Shown: piece after piece, positions 45,211 through 56,580 of the stretch
Layout of the letters: the number at the start of each line of letters is the position of its first letter
Numbering within the stretch: position 1 is the first letter of the stretch
Source of the DNA: Plicaturopsis crispa FD-325 SS-3
Taxonomy: Eukaryota > Basidiomycota > Agaricomycetes > Amylocorticiales > Amylocorticiaceae
Assembly: GCA_000827205.1 (NCBI GenBank)
Contig: KN832562.1
Location: 1,128,743-1,185,887 of the forward strand
Direction of reading: 5' to 3'
Length of the DNA stretch: 57,145 bases
The notes under the pieces: generated by a model
The model's database searches: none
What the model was told of the DNA's origin: nothing
Seen by the model: only the letters and a program-made list of their open reading frames with translations
Position numbers and translations under genes: made by a program

Positions 45211-45290
45211 TAAGCCGGATCGATCCAGAAAACGCTGAAAAGCGCGCCGGATGGGGTCCTTTATGTGTCCGCAACAGTGAGCTATATAAT
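45211..45290 (+). promoter_or_regulatory. Promoter of DUF6534 copy B: shared block and TATA box
   Basis: Core CCAGAAAACGCTG at 45225-45237, followed by AAAAGCG, and TATATA at 45283-45288 within GAGCTATATAATGGCACACG. The ATG is about 100 bp downstream. The TATA-centred stretch is nearly identical to that of copy C. Confidence 0.7.
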
Positions 45291-45386
45291 GGCACACGTC
45301 ACTAATTGTGCATCCGACTCCTCAATCACCAAACTTCCATCTCCTACCTCTGAACTGCGCAATCTTTCTGAATGCAAGTATACTCT

Positions 45387-47068
45387 ATGGCAGCTGTCCA
45401 AAACCTCAATCCTACAAAGGATCAACTGGCTGTAGAGTGCGTATAATGCTGTCTATCGCCTTGAGGATTCATTCTCAACCTGGCTCACCGTGTACGGCTC
45501 AAGCTCCGGGCCATATGTAAGCCCCGATACTTCTCAAGTTGCTGTCTAATTACGCTGAGATTCGTTGCAGCTGCTGGCAACCGGCATGAACTGGGCGCTC
45601 CTCGGTTGCCTTAGGTGTGTATACCTCGCATTAACTCTGGCAATCAAACAACTAACGACCGCCGTGCAGCGTTCAAGTCTGTAAGAGCTCAGTCCCTGCC
45701 GGTTTTACTGTCTGCAGCCTCTCTAACTGCTCAACAGACACGTACTCGATATCGAGTGTGAGTGACAGACGGCCCCTGAAAGCGCTCGGTGAGCACCGCG
45801 CGCCAATGATGCCCGCAGCGCTTGACATAACTCAATGTGCTCCCTCCCCACAGTCTACGCCGTGTACCTCGTAGAGATCATTCAGACTGCGCTCGCAACG
45901 TACTGCGCGTGGGTACAGCTCATCTTCACGCCGTATGGCTACGCAGACACAACGAGCTACAGTTGGTCCAATATATCATTGGTTCCGTTTGCAGGCATCG
46001 GTGAGCTCATGGCAGCGTGCACACCTACGGATACATTACGCTCATAGTGTTGGACCAGTGTCTTTCACAGCTCAATGCTTCTTTGCGCGGTGCGTCAAGT
46101 CTTTGTGCCAAGTGATACTCGCGAGCGATAATACCTATACCATGTCTATGGGGCCCTAACCCTTTATTTAGGAGAATATGGATTGTCCTGACAACGCCGA
46201 TCATGCGAAATCTAGTCGTCTGCATTGTGGTGGTATCTCTTGCGAACGCACATTATTGTTTTGGCCGCTACTTTTACTGACTCTTTATGACATAGCTTGC
46301 AGTCGTGCAGTGTGCCGCCTCTTGCGTAGTGACCGGGCAATTCTTCATGAACCCAGAGGTATGCAGGCATGGGTCCTCCCTGGTGCTCAAACTTGATGAT
46401 GGACTATACGCTTACCCTGCCGTTTTGCAGCTGAAACGTGACCAATCGATAGAGCCTGCCGTCGTGCGTTTGCCATCAGCATGTGGCGACGTTATCGTTC
46501 AAGCATTGTGTTTGCTTCCAGGTTTGGCTCGTAGCGACCCTCCTCTGCGACGTCCTCATCGCCGGCTGCCTGTCGCACTTTGTACGTAGAGTACTTTCAA
46601 ACTCTAGCCACAGCCTATATCTATCAATACGCTCACGGGCGGGCGCCCCTTCTATAGTTCAGGACCGCACGCGCGCAGACGGCGTTTTCGGCGACCAAGA
46701 CGTTCCTCACGAAGCTGCTGGTCTTGTCGGTGCAATCTGGCCTGGTCACCGCGCTCGCGGCGGGCGCGCAGCTCGTCACGTTTATGCTTGGAAGCCTCGT
46801 CGTGAGCAACTACTGGGACCACGGCCTCGCGATTGTGCTCGGCAAGCTCTACTCGAACATGCTGCTCGCGTCGCTGAACGCGCGCACGGTCGTCGCGCGC
46901 ATCACGGACGGCCAGGCGGACCTCAAGTTCACGGTGGAGATGAAGTCACATCAGGGCATTGCATTCAGGGTGGAGTTTACGGAGGTGGGGGAGACGCCGA
47001 CAGGCATTGCGGCACAGTCTACCTCGAGAGGCGTTGACACGGTAGTCACCATCGGCGACCGCGTCTGA
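45387..47068 (+). CDS. DUF6534 multi-pass membrane protein, copy B
   Basis: Same family and exon plan as copy A. It starts MAAVQNLNPTKDQLAV at 45387. Visible pieces: LLATGMNWALLGCL, YTYSISSVSDRRPLKALVYA, VYLVEIIQTALATYCAWVQL, IFTPYGYADTTSYSWSNISL, SFTAQCFFAR, RIWIVLTTPIMRNLVVCIVV, VWLVATLLCDVLIAGCLSHF, TKTFLTKLLVLSVQSGLVTA and VVSNYWDHGLAIVLGKLYSN, then MLLASLNARTVVARITDGQA. The C-terminus runs through FRVEFTEVGETPTGIAAQST to VVTIGDRV, TGA at 47066-47068, without the short last exon used by copies A, C and D. The DUF6534 exon is more GC-rich than the upstream exons. No broken exon is seen. Confidence 0.88.
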
Positions 47069-49000
47069 GATCTTCGTGGGCATCTCTTGCAACGCTATCA
47101 AAGTCTGTAGCCCTCAAAGTGGACACTGCATTACCAAACCATGCCAGCTCAGGTAGTCCACGAAGCAGACTGTATTCACTGCTTACCGTGGCCTTGTAGT
47201 ATAACAGTAAAAATAACAGTAAAACGTAGCACCGGAGCGAGCAGACCGGGCATAAATTAAAATTTTGCCCACCATAGCCTAACTTCGGACTTGCACTTGG
47301 CTGGACAAAGAAGTTGTGTTTGTCTGTACCTTCGACGCCGGCGCGCGCAGGGGGAGTACTTCATTGGATCGCGCGACGCGACTCCCGTCGCGGCTTTATG
47401 ATCAGTCACGCGTTGTCCGAAAAAAGGGTGCGTCGCAACTTTTATTTATTAATTACTAGGTGAATTGCTGCATTCACTGTCCTTCATACTATGCACAGAC
47501 TATGCAGCCATGCTCGGACGTGCATCGTAAAGGTATCCGCCAAATCATTATGCCTTCGACCTGGCGGGCTCGGATTCCTTGTCGATGATCGACCAGTCTG
47601 ACTCAAACGCCGCTCGCTATGTTTCAATCCGTCTTCGAAGCTTCAAGTTGTCTGCCATGAGACCATATGCCTGCCTCCACCCATCGGGACACAGATGACT
47701 CTGTTGATCACAACTACTCAAGATGTGGCGCTGTTCGATATTCAAGGCCATTCAATGAGGCTGTAGTGCCACTCGGTGGGCTGTGAAGCATGAGTAGAAG
47801 AGGTCAGTATCTTACTTGCTGTGTCTTTCGTTGTTCGTATGGAGGATAGTGTCCACGCATCCGGGCGGCCGCCAAGCGTGTCTCTTGATACAGAGAGAAA
47901 GGTTCGAGATACCCATAGGCGCTGTGGCCACCGTGACGCAAATCACTGCAAAAAAAACGAATACAGTTGAGTTGCGCCTGTTATGCTAATCAATACCCCT
48001 AGACCTCAAATCTGATCGAATCAGTCCCACTGCAGATGCGTTCGTCGACATCCATCTTGTTATCTCGAGCATTCTGCTCTATGCGCATGCCATTTGGTCA
48101 GCACCTACCCAGCGGTGGCGGACCCGGACCCTCTGAATACACCGAAAGTCGGCTGCATCCCCGTGGGCGCCTGCTCGCACATCGCCGTCGTCGCCCTTCC
48201 TGTCCTCCCATCTGGCATCGACAGCTTTTCGCATCGGTCCCGATTTTTTCCGGTGCGCGCTATAAACTCAATCATCTTGTATAGAACAGAACTCAGCTTT
48301 CTTCGGTAGCGTGCACATGATGTGGCTCACACCGCGCCTGCAAGGCTCTAATATATCGCTATGTAGCTGGGGTACACGGTCGCAGCGGGTATGTATGGCA
48401 CGGAGCACATCGTGCTTGTAACGGCGGAGTTGCTCTCCGTATACATTGTGCGTTGGTTCTTGGACTGCTCAAGCTGATGGTCTATTCTTGCTAACCCTTC
48501 GTTTACGGATGATTTAGCGGTGCCCATCGACTACACAACCGATACGGGGTAGCCTACTCGACAAGTAACGGACGTATCACTGGAAATCTATGGTGGCTAG
48601 CCACGAGGGTCTGCTATGTCAGGAGAGCATGCCATTGCTGGGCCGCTGGCAATCTGAAAAACTGGCTCAATCACAAAGCTCTTCTCGCGAACCGGTCATA
48701 TCGAGTCGCCGATCAAGCTATTGCTAAGTATAGGGATGCCCAGAATGCATGTTCAACGTTCAACGGTGGCCGGTCATTGCTGTTACATCGTCTGCAACAT
48801 CGTGTTTCACAGTGGCTCCAAAAATCATAATCAACTTGAACGCACTCCGTGTTATACTGCAATTACCTATGTCTGGTCTTTTCTGGCCTTTTCATCATCG
48901 TGGTTGACTCACAACTTGGTTACAGAAACGAGACCCCCAATGCTGGTCCTCACGCTGGGGGGACTCTGTTGGCACATCTTAGGGCGCTCATCAGTGTGCT
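47069..49000. other. Spacer between DUF6534 copies B and C
   Basis: About 1.9 kb. Frames at 48036-48309 and 48721-49053 show no family features. A few AT-rich stretches (TTTTATTTATTAATTACTAGG near 47440). No gene, tandem repeat or RNA gene recognised. Confidence 0.45.
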
Positions 49001-49006
49001 CTCGAC

Positions 49007-49090
49007 GTCCATTGAGTCAAATCAATCCGGAAGACGCTGAGAAGCGAGGATGACGCCCATGCCTTCTCCACGCCAGTAAGCTATATAATG
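49007..49090 (+). promoter_or_regulatory. Promoter of DUF6534 copy C: shared block and TATA box
   Basis: Core CCGGAAGACGCTGAGAAGCG at 49027-49046 (two changes from copies A and B in the first 13 bases) and TATATA at 49082-49087 within AGCTATATAATGGCACACG. The ATG is about 91 bp downstream. Confidence 0.7.
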
Positions 49091-49177
49091 GCACACGTCG
49101 CTCACCGTGCACTCAGGCCCTCGCTCTCCCAATTGCGCCCTTCCGTTCTTCCGCAATTTTGTCCAAACTTTGCATCT

Positions 49178-50888
49178 ATGGCAGCCGCTGAAACCTTCAG
49201 ACCCACCAAGGGACAGCTAGCTTTAGAGTGCGTACATGGACATGTTCCCCTCCGATGATTCTACTCATCCCATATGGTGCAGTGCCGGGCCATATGTAAG
49301 CCATGATATACTTCGCAGTTGGCATCTGAGGACGATGAGATAGCTCATAGCTGCTGGGGACCGGCGTGAACTGGGCACTCCTCGGATGCTTAAGGTACGT
49401 GCGCATTGCATCATACTTTCGCAATCCCGAAACTGACTATGACCGCCATGCAGTGTGCAAGTCTGTAGGGACTTTCCAGCTGGCCGTCTGACTACAGCCT
49501 CCCCGACTGACAACGCTCGCCAGACCTATACTCGCTGTCGAGCACGAGTGACAGACGGGCTGTGAAAGTGCTCGGTGAGTACCCTACGTCTCTCACCGCA
49601 CCGTGCACGATGAATCCGCACCCTCTTGACTCGGATAGTCTACGCCGTGTATCTCGTCGATATCATCCAAACCGTCATCGCGACGTACTGCGCATGGGTA
49701 CAGCTGATCTACAAGCCGTATGGCTACGGAGATGTGCTGGAATACGATTGGTCTAACGTCACTTTGAGCTTGTTTGCGGGTACCGGTGCGTCGTCGGCTT
49801 TGGATGTATGGCTCATTGCACTCATGTTGTTGTGCACAGTGTCTTTTACGGTCCAATGTTTCTTTGCGTGGTAAGCAATGCCGTGGTCCTGGGTGGTAAT
49901 CGAGGGCGATGACGCCGGTTTTTTTTTTCAGGAGGATATGGGTTCTCCAAGACACGGGAATCATGCGGAAGCTGGTCGTCTGCATCGTCATGGTATACAT
50001 CCCTCGTAGACGCACGTTATACCACTGGCCTTTCTGACATATCCATTGCAGCTCGCAGTCGTGCAATGTAGCGGCGCAATAGCGGTATCCTGCCAGTTTT
50101 TCATAGACAGGGAGGTACGGATGCATACATCTGCCCCTCCCGTCCTTGGGCCTGCTCATCAAATCGGGTGCTTACTGTCGTTCCGCAGTTCAAGCGCGAT
50201 CAGGCGATAGAGCCCTCTGTAGTGCGTTCGTTGTCGGCCCGCGGTTGGACTCCCACCCACTCAAGCGACTTATCCGTTTTCAGATCTGGCTCGGGGCAAG
50301 CCTGCTCTGCGACATCCTCTTGGCCGGCTGTCTGTCCCACTTTGTACGTGCGCAATCCTCACATATGGCTACCGCCGTGCTCAACTCTGCCTGCAGCTCC
50401 GAGTGGCGCGCAATCAGACGCCGTTCGCAGCAACGAAGACAATCCTCACGAAGCTGCTAATCCTGACGGTGCAGTCCGGCGTCATTACCGCCGTAGCGGC
50501 GGGCATGCAGCTCGCGGCGTTCACGGCGGGCAGCCTCGGCGTGAGCAACTACTGGGACATGGGGCTCGCGCTCGTGCTCGGGAAGCTGTACTCGAACATG
50601 CTCCTCGCCTCGCTCAACGCGCGCACCGTCGTGGTGCGCATCTCGGATACGCAGGCGGACTTGCCAGCGGTGGAGGGCAGGTCGGATCAGGGCATCGTGT
50701 TTAGGGTAGCGTTTACAGAGGTGACGGCGACGGCGGGTGGGAATACCGTCACGACGGAGACTCATTGCGATACCCCTCCGGTGAGTGTTATTCTGTGATC
50801 GAACACAAAGACTGAGATGCGTGGACACTGTTCCATCTAGCCACAGTCGAAGGAGCACGTCGAGTCGAGTGGTGGTGCCCGTGTCTGA
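49178..50888 (+). CDS. DUF6534 multi-pass membrane protein, copy C
   Basis: Cleanest copy for reading the exon plan. It starts MAAAETFRPTKGQLAL at 49178. A 13 bp micro-exon (TGCCGGGCCATAT at about 49280) gives AGPY, then LLGTGVNWALLGCL, SVQV, YLYSLSSTSDRRAVKVLV, YAVYLVDIIQTVIATYCAWV, QLIYKPYGYGDVLEYDWSN, VSFTVQCFFAW, RIWVLQDTGIMRKLVVCIVM, LAVVQCSGAIAVSCQFFIDR, FKRDQAIEPS and IWLGASLLCDILLAGCLSHF. The DUF6534 exon follows: TILTKLLILTVQSGVITAVA, SLGVSNYWDMGLALVLGKLY and SNMLLASLNARTVVVRISDT. The last exon encodes QSKEHVESSGGARV with TGA at 50886-50888. About ten introns. Seven hydrophobic helices are expected. Function unknown. Confidence 0.9.
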
Positions 50889-51217
50889 GGCTCTGCTTGT
50901 CTCCCGCTAAACTAGTTTGCCCCTACGCTAATGCTGCAGCATTTTGGGGCCCATGTGCAGTCTGGACAACACCTTCAAGCGCGATTTCAAGGTCATGTTT
51001 TTACGATAAAATGTATTATATCCAGTACCAGCACGGGAGATACATATCATACATGAGAAGACTCCTGCGAGAAGGAACGTGAAAAGATAATAAATATCAT
51101 AGTGCACGCAGAACAAACTTGAGCTACCCCCAGTCAACGCCGACGTAAGAATCGCGTTGCGGATGGTATAGACTTGTATCAGCAGAATACTGAGACTGGC
51201 CCGAGTTGAGATATACC
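50889..51217. other. Tail-to-tail spacer between DUF6534 copies C and D
   Basis: About 330 bp between convergent stops. AT-rich in the middle (ATAATAAATATCATAG near 51087). It must hold both polyadenylation regions. Nothing else seen. Confidence 0.5.
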
Positions 51218-52915
51218 TCAAACACGGGAGCTGACGTCTGACCCATCGGCGTGCTCCTTCGACAGCTGCAAACAAAGAAGGCATATCAGTCGCGATCCCC
51301 CCAGCACCGCCCCACAGGCAGAAAAAAAACGCACCGTCGCAGGCGTCCCACCGCTCCCATCCACCGTCTCCCCCGCTCCCGCGAGCCCCACGCGGAATAC
51401 AATCCCCTCATCCGTCCTCACCGCCCCCGCGCTCCCCTCGCTATCCACTACGCGCACCGGCACCGTGCGCGCATTCAGCGACGCGAGGAGCATGTTCGAG
51501 TACAGCTTCCCGAGCACGAACGTGAAGAAGTAGTACCACTGGTTCCCGCCGTTGTCCGCGGGGAGTTTGTCGAGCGTCGCGGCGACGAGCTGCAGGCCCG
51601 CGGGGACGGCGGTGATGCAGCCGGTCTGCACGGCTGTGGCGCTGAGCCGCGTGAGGAGGGATTCCATTGCTTTGAAGGGCGTTTGGGCGCGCGCGCCGGT
51701 GAGCTAAGGTGGTGAGTGAGTGATTTGGGAGGGGGAGGGGGGCAAGGGTGGAGGGGCATACAATGTGGAAGAGGGAGCCGGAGATGAGGATGTCGCAGAG
51801 GAAGCTTGAGGCCAACCAGATCTGCGTGCGTGTACGTTAGATAGTGTACTCTGTACTGGATGGCCGACGCACCATCGGGACTTCCACCGTTTGGTTAGCC
51901 TTGAGCTGTTAGATGTCACAATCAGTATGCGAGCATCCAGACGCGGGGGGAGAGATGCACTTGCCTTTGCGGTCTCAAAAGTGAGCGAGGCTGATGCGAG
52001 TGCAAAGATACACTGCACGACTGCGAGCTGGGGCGGGTCAGCGAAGGGATCATGCTGATTGTGGATGCGGTCACGGGGGATGCTCACGACGAATATGCAG
52101 ACGGCAACTACGTGCATGGCAGGCGTGTTCTTGAGGATCCATATCCTCCTGCGAGCGTCCCAGACATTACATCAGTTCTCCTCCCGTTCTCTCCGATCTA
52201 CTCTGCAACATACCGTGCAAAGAAACATTGCACCACGAACGATACTGCCCTCATAACGTCAACAACGCACGTGCACACATATTAGCGACCCGAAGACGCA
52301 CCAATACCAGCGAACAATATCAGCACACTAACAGCCCAGATGAGCTCCTCGACGCTCCCAAAGCCGTGCGGGCCCAGGATAAGCTGTACCCACGCACAGT
52401 ACGTTGCGAATGCGGTCTGCGCGACGTCGAGGAGGTACACGCCGTAGACTACATGCCGCGTCAGCTTTATGTCATGCGGACGCGGGAGAGGGAGAAAATG
52501 TGCGTACCGAGCAACTTGAGGCCCCGTCTGTCGCGCGAGCTCGATATTGAGTATGTGTCTGTGCGTCGGCGTAGGTGACGTGAAGATGAGCACCCAGGTG
52601 GGGATGTACTCCATGCACGTACAGACTTGCAGACTTCGCGGCGGTCAGTTACGAGCGGAATGGTGCAAATGTCTGCGGCGTATTTACCTGAGGCAGCCGA
52701 GGAGCGCCCAGTTCACCAACGGCCCAAACAGCTGCGAGCAATCTCAGATGTCAGCAGGATAATCGCTGCGCATTTAATGGGGAGGAGGGCTCACGTATGG
52801 CGCCTCACTGGGATAGAGGGGAGATAAGTGCGGGTATGACGAGATCATAGATGGTGTATACTCACACCAGAGCCAGTTCCTGCACGGTATAGTGGGTGAC
52901 AGTTTTGACTACCAT
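51218..52915 (-). CDS. DUF6534 multi-pass membrane protein, copy D (convergent)
   Basis: Same family on the other strand. It starts MVVKTVTHYTVQELALV at 52915. A micro-exon gives EAPY, then LFGPLVNWALLGCL, YTYSISSSRDRRGLKLLVVY, GVYLLDVAQTAFATYCAWVQ, LILGPHGFGSVEELIWAVSV, VSFVVQCFFAR, RIWILKNTPAMHVVAVCIFV, LAVVQCIFALASASLTFETA, IWLASSFLCDILISGSLFHI, MESLLTRLSATAVQTGCITA, YYFFTFVLGKLYSNMLLASL and NARTVPVRVVDSEGSAGAV. The last exon encodes LSKEHADGSDVSSRV, TGA at 51220-51218. More diverged than A-C: the segment VSNYWDHG is replaced by a longer NGGNQWYYFF stretch and the N-terminus is unrelated in sequence. The 3' exon is very GC-rich. It looks intact. Confidence 0.87.
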
Positions 52916-52977
52916 GATATGGCGAAAGACGTTGTTCAAGCCGGGGCACGATGGAAAATGCCACACTAGTGCATGAC

Positions 52978-52983
52978 TATATA
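52978..52983 (-). promoter_or_regulatory. TATA box of DUF6534 copy D
   Basis: TATATA in the context GCTATATAGTCATGCAC on the minus strand, about 63 bp before the ATG. The CAGAAAACGCTG block of copies A-C is not seen here. Confidence 0.5.
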
Positions 52984-53930
52984 GCACAATCGCGGTGTGA
53001 ACATCATCTGCACTTTACAGAAGAAGCTCAGCTCTGTTCTGTACGAGATGATTGGGTTTGGGACTCGTTGTGGGTCGAGATATCTTCAAAGGCTGTAGAG
53101 CGCACCGGCAATCTCCGTGAAAGGCTGTCGATTGGAGGACAAGATGGGAGATGGGGGTAATGTGCGAGCAGGTACACGATGAGATGCAAAGTCCCACCGC
53201 TATACCCGCTATCGACGGATTCAGAAGCCACTGGCTATCTGCTGAGCGCTGGTTAAGTACTGCTATCGGCATCACATGTGGGTAGAGCTGAACACTCTTG
53301 CAGCCAGAAAGGAAATCGACAAACGCACCTGCAGTAAGAGTCATAGGTGGAGTTCATGCCGGCTGGTTTTGACCATATTGAATTGGATGCTTAACGCTTC
53401 CCGACAGGCAAATACTTCGCTGATCGGACGAAGAACAATGCTCGGACGCGTCCTCAATGCGTTAACAATTGCCTCAGCCAAACGCATAACCTGATAGATT
53501 CAGGGCACACACCTGTTCGATGATGTCTACCGTGGCAATCCGGCTCCACTGAATGGCCGTACTTTTGGGACGACTTCGGCAGGAGGTGATCAACATAGCC
53601 CTAAGTAGGTGTCTCGATGGCTGCAGGCAGGCAGATGTTCTCATGGCAGACGAGCTTCGAAGATGGACCCAAACATTATCGGCGGTGTGTCGATCAGACG
53701 TCTCGGACCCGGTTTCTGGTCACGCAACGAGACAGCTTACGCGCGGAGTCGATTCACTTTGCAAAGATCATCTATAACTCGCTGCGTCCATGAGAGTCGC
53801 AGGTTGACAGCAAGTGACGGAGTGGCTGAACCCTGGCAGGTTGTTTGCACGTGTTTATTCCCCGAGGCCTTGGACGCCATTGGATGGGTTCGATATTTTG
53901 CTTTCTCTTCTCCAGCCTCCGCCAGTGCCA
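52984..53930. other. Upstream flank of copy D, no gene recognised
   Basis: Short frames only, none with family features. No obvious repeats until about 53.93 kb. Confidence 0.45.
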
Positions 53931-55010
53931 TCGCCTCCAGCGCGGACGACATACGCCGCCCCCCAGTCCATTCCAAGTACTCTCCGCCCGACGCACACGC
54001 GACCGCGCCGTCCGCTCGTGCGGACGCCTCTGTGCTGTAAGAGTTAGCTCGTGCTGGAGCTGGCTCGCGGAGCACGCCACGCCCTACTCTCTGCCATAGT
54101 TTCGCGGTTTCTGTCTCTGTTCGCGTTCTTGCCCACGACATCTCCGCGCGTTCTTGGTTAGCACACAGCCTCCAGCGCATTCGACACGCTGTCCGATGCG
54201 CACGCGTCCTCGCCGTGCTTGTGGTGCTGCTCGTGCGCCTCGGTTGGCGCGACACCACAAAAGTGCTGGAGCAGTCTGTGCTCCGTCACGATTGTCAGGG
54301 CTAGTTGTGGTTTCTCCTCGTCTGCCTGTGTGCGTCCTCGTCCGGCTCTAAGCATTCCGCAGCTCGGGTTTCATTTCTTCGGGTTTTTGCTTCCAGTTCG
54401 CATTTGTCTTGCATCCCTTCGCACCTGGTTCTCGAACATGTTTGTATTGTTGCACGCACCCCTCCAGCAGTCCACACGCCCCTCTAATCCCGTCTACCTG
54501 CCACCTCCAACGCGCACGCATCCACGCCGCACTTGTGGTGCCGCACGTGAGCCTTTGGTCATAAGGCGGAATGAGTGCTGGAGATGGCTTCGAGGTGGCT
54601 TTTGGTGACAATGGACCACTGGGGTGCATTCTTGCCCGCCTAGGTGCGTTCTCTTCATATCCATATGCTCACTCGCAGTCTTCTCCCCCGCTCCGTGTAC
54701 AGAACGTCGCACCTCGTTCCACGCACACCTTGCCTTGGCCTATTCCACTTTCTCGCATCCTCGTTCTCGTATGCGCGCTCTCCCGTGTGGCGCCATTCCT
54801 GCACGTCTCTCCGTCTCCTTTTGCACTCGTTCTCTAGCTCGTGCGCCATCATGTAGAGTGCGCCGCCTCCAGCGCGTACAGCGCCGCCTCCGAAGCACAC
54901 CTGTCCTCACTACGCTTGCGGTGCTGCCTGTGCGCGTCGATATGGCATACACTAGTGTGTGCGCTGGAGTTGGCTACGCTCTATGGTTGAAGTCGACTGC
55001 CAGTGTATGC
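53931..55010. repeat. Field of long degenerate direct repeats
   Basis: At least four worn units. Each contains a CCTCCAGCGC-like start, a GCGCACGCRTCC stretch, a CTTGTGGTGCTGC-like stretch and an end like GTGCTGGAGNTGGCT. The end motif appears near 54051, 54271, 54578 and 54961, giving spacings of roughly 220, 310 and 385 bp. Plus-strand frames through it are hydrophobic and Ser/Arg-rich without family features. Pyrimidine-rich on the plus strand. Origin unknown. Confidence 0.5.
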
Positions 55011-55376
55011 AATTCCAGGTTTTTATTTTCGTTTCTCGTTCGTGCTGCGCGTCTGTCATGTGTTCATCCCCTCTCATTTCCCTCTTCCTTTCGAAGATGA
55101 TTGGATCGTTCCCCTCCCCGCCCGACACGTCCGCACCCTCGTGCTCATCGCTGCCTGTGCACTTTGCTCATAGTAAAGCAGCAATCTTCTGGGCCCGTCT
55201 GCTATCTGGTTATCACTTTATTACTTGCCCGCCACCGCCAACTGTAACTTTCAGGTCCATGTTTCTTATGATGAAATACACCAGATACAATGCCCGCACG
55301 AGAAATATTTAAGCAGTCTCGAGACACAAGCCCTAACATACACAGCGGCGGAGACGCCAAGGGGCCTCAGATGTTG

Positions 55377-56580
55377 GGGCTGACGTCCTGCTCGTCGACG
55401 TGCTCTTTCGACAACTGCATATGTAAAAGTACACATCAGTCATTGCCGCCAGCATAGTGCCCACGCGCAGAAGAAAGCACGCACCATCGCAGGCGTCCCA
55501 CTGCCCTCGTCCGCCGTCACGCTCCGCTCCCCGCCATTCCCCTCAAACGCCACGTGGAATATGTCGCCCTCGCTAGCCACGACACACGCGGGCGGGGTGC
55601 GCGCATTAAGCGACGGTAGTAACGAGAAACGAAAACAAAAGATCGCTTAGCGTGGGAGCGCCGCGATAAAATGTTATCTTCGGCGCGTTGATTAGCTAAG
55701 CATCCCGGTCTCCTCCCGATCTACCGACGCTCGCGCGCCTCGTGCTCCGCGTACAAGCGACGTCGACCGTCGGCGACGGTGAGCTCACACACCGCAAAAT
55801 ACGCAAAAAAATGAGAAAAAAAATAAGATAAATGCCATTCACGGTCTACATGCTCAAATAAGTAAGATACTCGGATACTTATTCAGTCATCAACAAAAAT
55901 GTAAGTTATCTCAGAGATATATAAATTCAAAGTATAGCGTAGGTAGGTAAATACATGACTAAGTGTCTACGAGCTCAGTATAGGGAGTGCGGGACCTGCA
56001 TATGACTTTATGTGGTGCTCGTTGTCTTGTTCGACGGCGCCAGCCTTCGCATTGCTGTGCGCAGTGTTGTCCATCGTCCGCGTCGCCATTGCCCGCCTCT
56101 TCGAAGAGACACGCGTACGATTGTTGTGCGCCAGAAAAAAACTCACCGGCGACAGACGTGAGGAGCAAATAACAATGGCAGAAGCGGGGCGCACACTGGC
56201 GCTCACGCGTCGGGTGCGCGACGCGCGTTGAAGTCTCCAGACGCGACCTCGCCGGCGTCATGATGCGAGAAATCACGGTCGGCGCACGAATGCAGCAGTG
56301 TATAAGCTTTAGCAGCGGCGTGCAGGTGGCGCCGAAGCTGTGCTTCGTCGACGACTGAGACGATGGGGACGGCGGCGTCGACGATGGCGCGGAACGTTGG
56401 CATTGGCGTCGGCGACGACGAACGGGGCTTCGGAAAAACCCGACCGCCAACCGGAGGACTGCCCGGCGAAGCTCCCGGCCTTGCCCAGAATCGAAAGATC
56501 CGGTGGCCCGTTCCCAGGCTTAAGCGATCTTTCGTTTTCGTTTCTCGTATATACTCATTAAGCGACGCGAGGAGCATATT
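55377..56580 (-). pseudogene. DUF6534 relic, copy E, split by a transposon
   Basis: The 3' end of a fifth family member. Read on the minus strand from 56580, it starts with SNMLLASLN (after a one-base loss in the preceding LY codons), is interrupted at 56567 by a 940 bp insertion, and resumes at 55615 with SLNARTPPACVVASEGDIFH and VAFEGNGGERSVTADEGSG. It ends in the small last exon LSKEHVDEQDVSPNI, TGA at 55379-55377. All upstream helices are missing; sequence beyond 56590 is unrelated. The last exon is closest to that of copy D (LSKEHADGSDVSSRV), and both are on the minus strand, so E and D probably arose together. Not functional. Confidence 0.85.
55616..56555. mobile_element. 940 bp non-autonomous DNA transposon, Mutator-like
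   Basis: Inserted in the DUF6534 relic. Terminal inverted repeats of about 42-44 bp: the left end (55616-55657) and the reverse complement of the right end (56512-56555) share ACGAGAAACGAAAAC, then AAAGATCGCTTA and a GC(G/C)TGGGA-like end. The insertion is bracketed by a 12 bp direct repeat, CATTAAGCGACG, at 55604-55615 and 56556-56567. At least 9-11 bp of this is likely the target-site duplication, the length typical of Mutator-like elements. The inside has an AT-rich left half and a GC-rich right half. The minus frame 55959-56450 is Arg/Ser-rich with no transposase motif, so the element must be mobilised in trans, if at all. Confidence 0.8.

Noticed and set aside
47861-47935. tRNA-like GGTTCGAGATACC stretch
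   Set aside because: No matching acceptor stem, anticodon arm or A box could be placed around it.
53737-54258. 173-codon minus-strand frame over the repeat field
   Set aside because: Arg/Thr/Ala-rich with no domain, and it runs across degenerate repeats. An open frame of this size is expected by chance in GC-rich sequence.
55959-56450. Transposase gene inside the 940 bp element
   Set aside because: The open frame is Arg/Ser/Pro-rich low-complexity sequence without a DDE or MULE domain signature.
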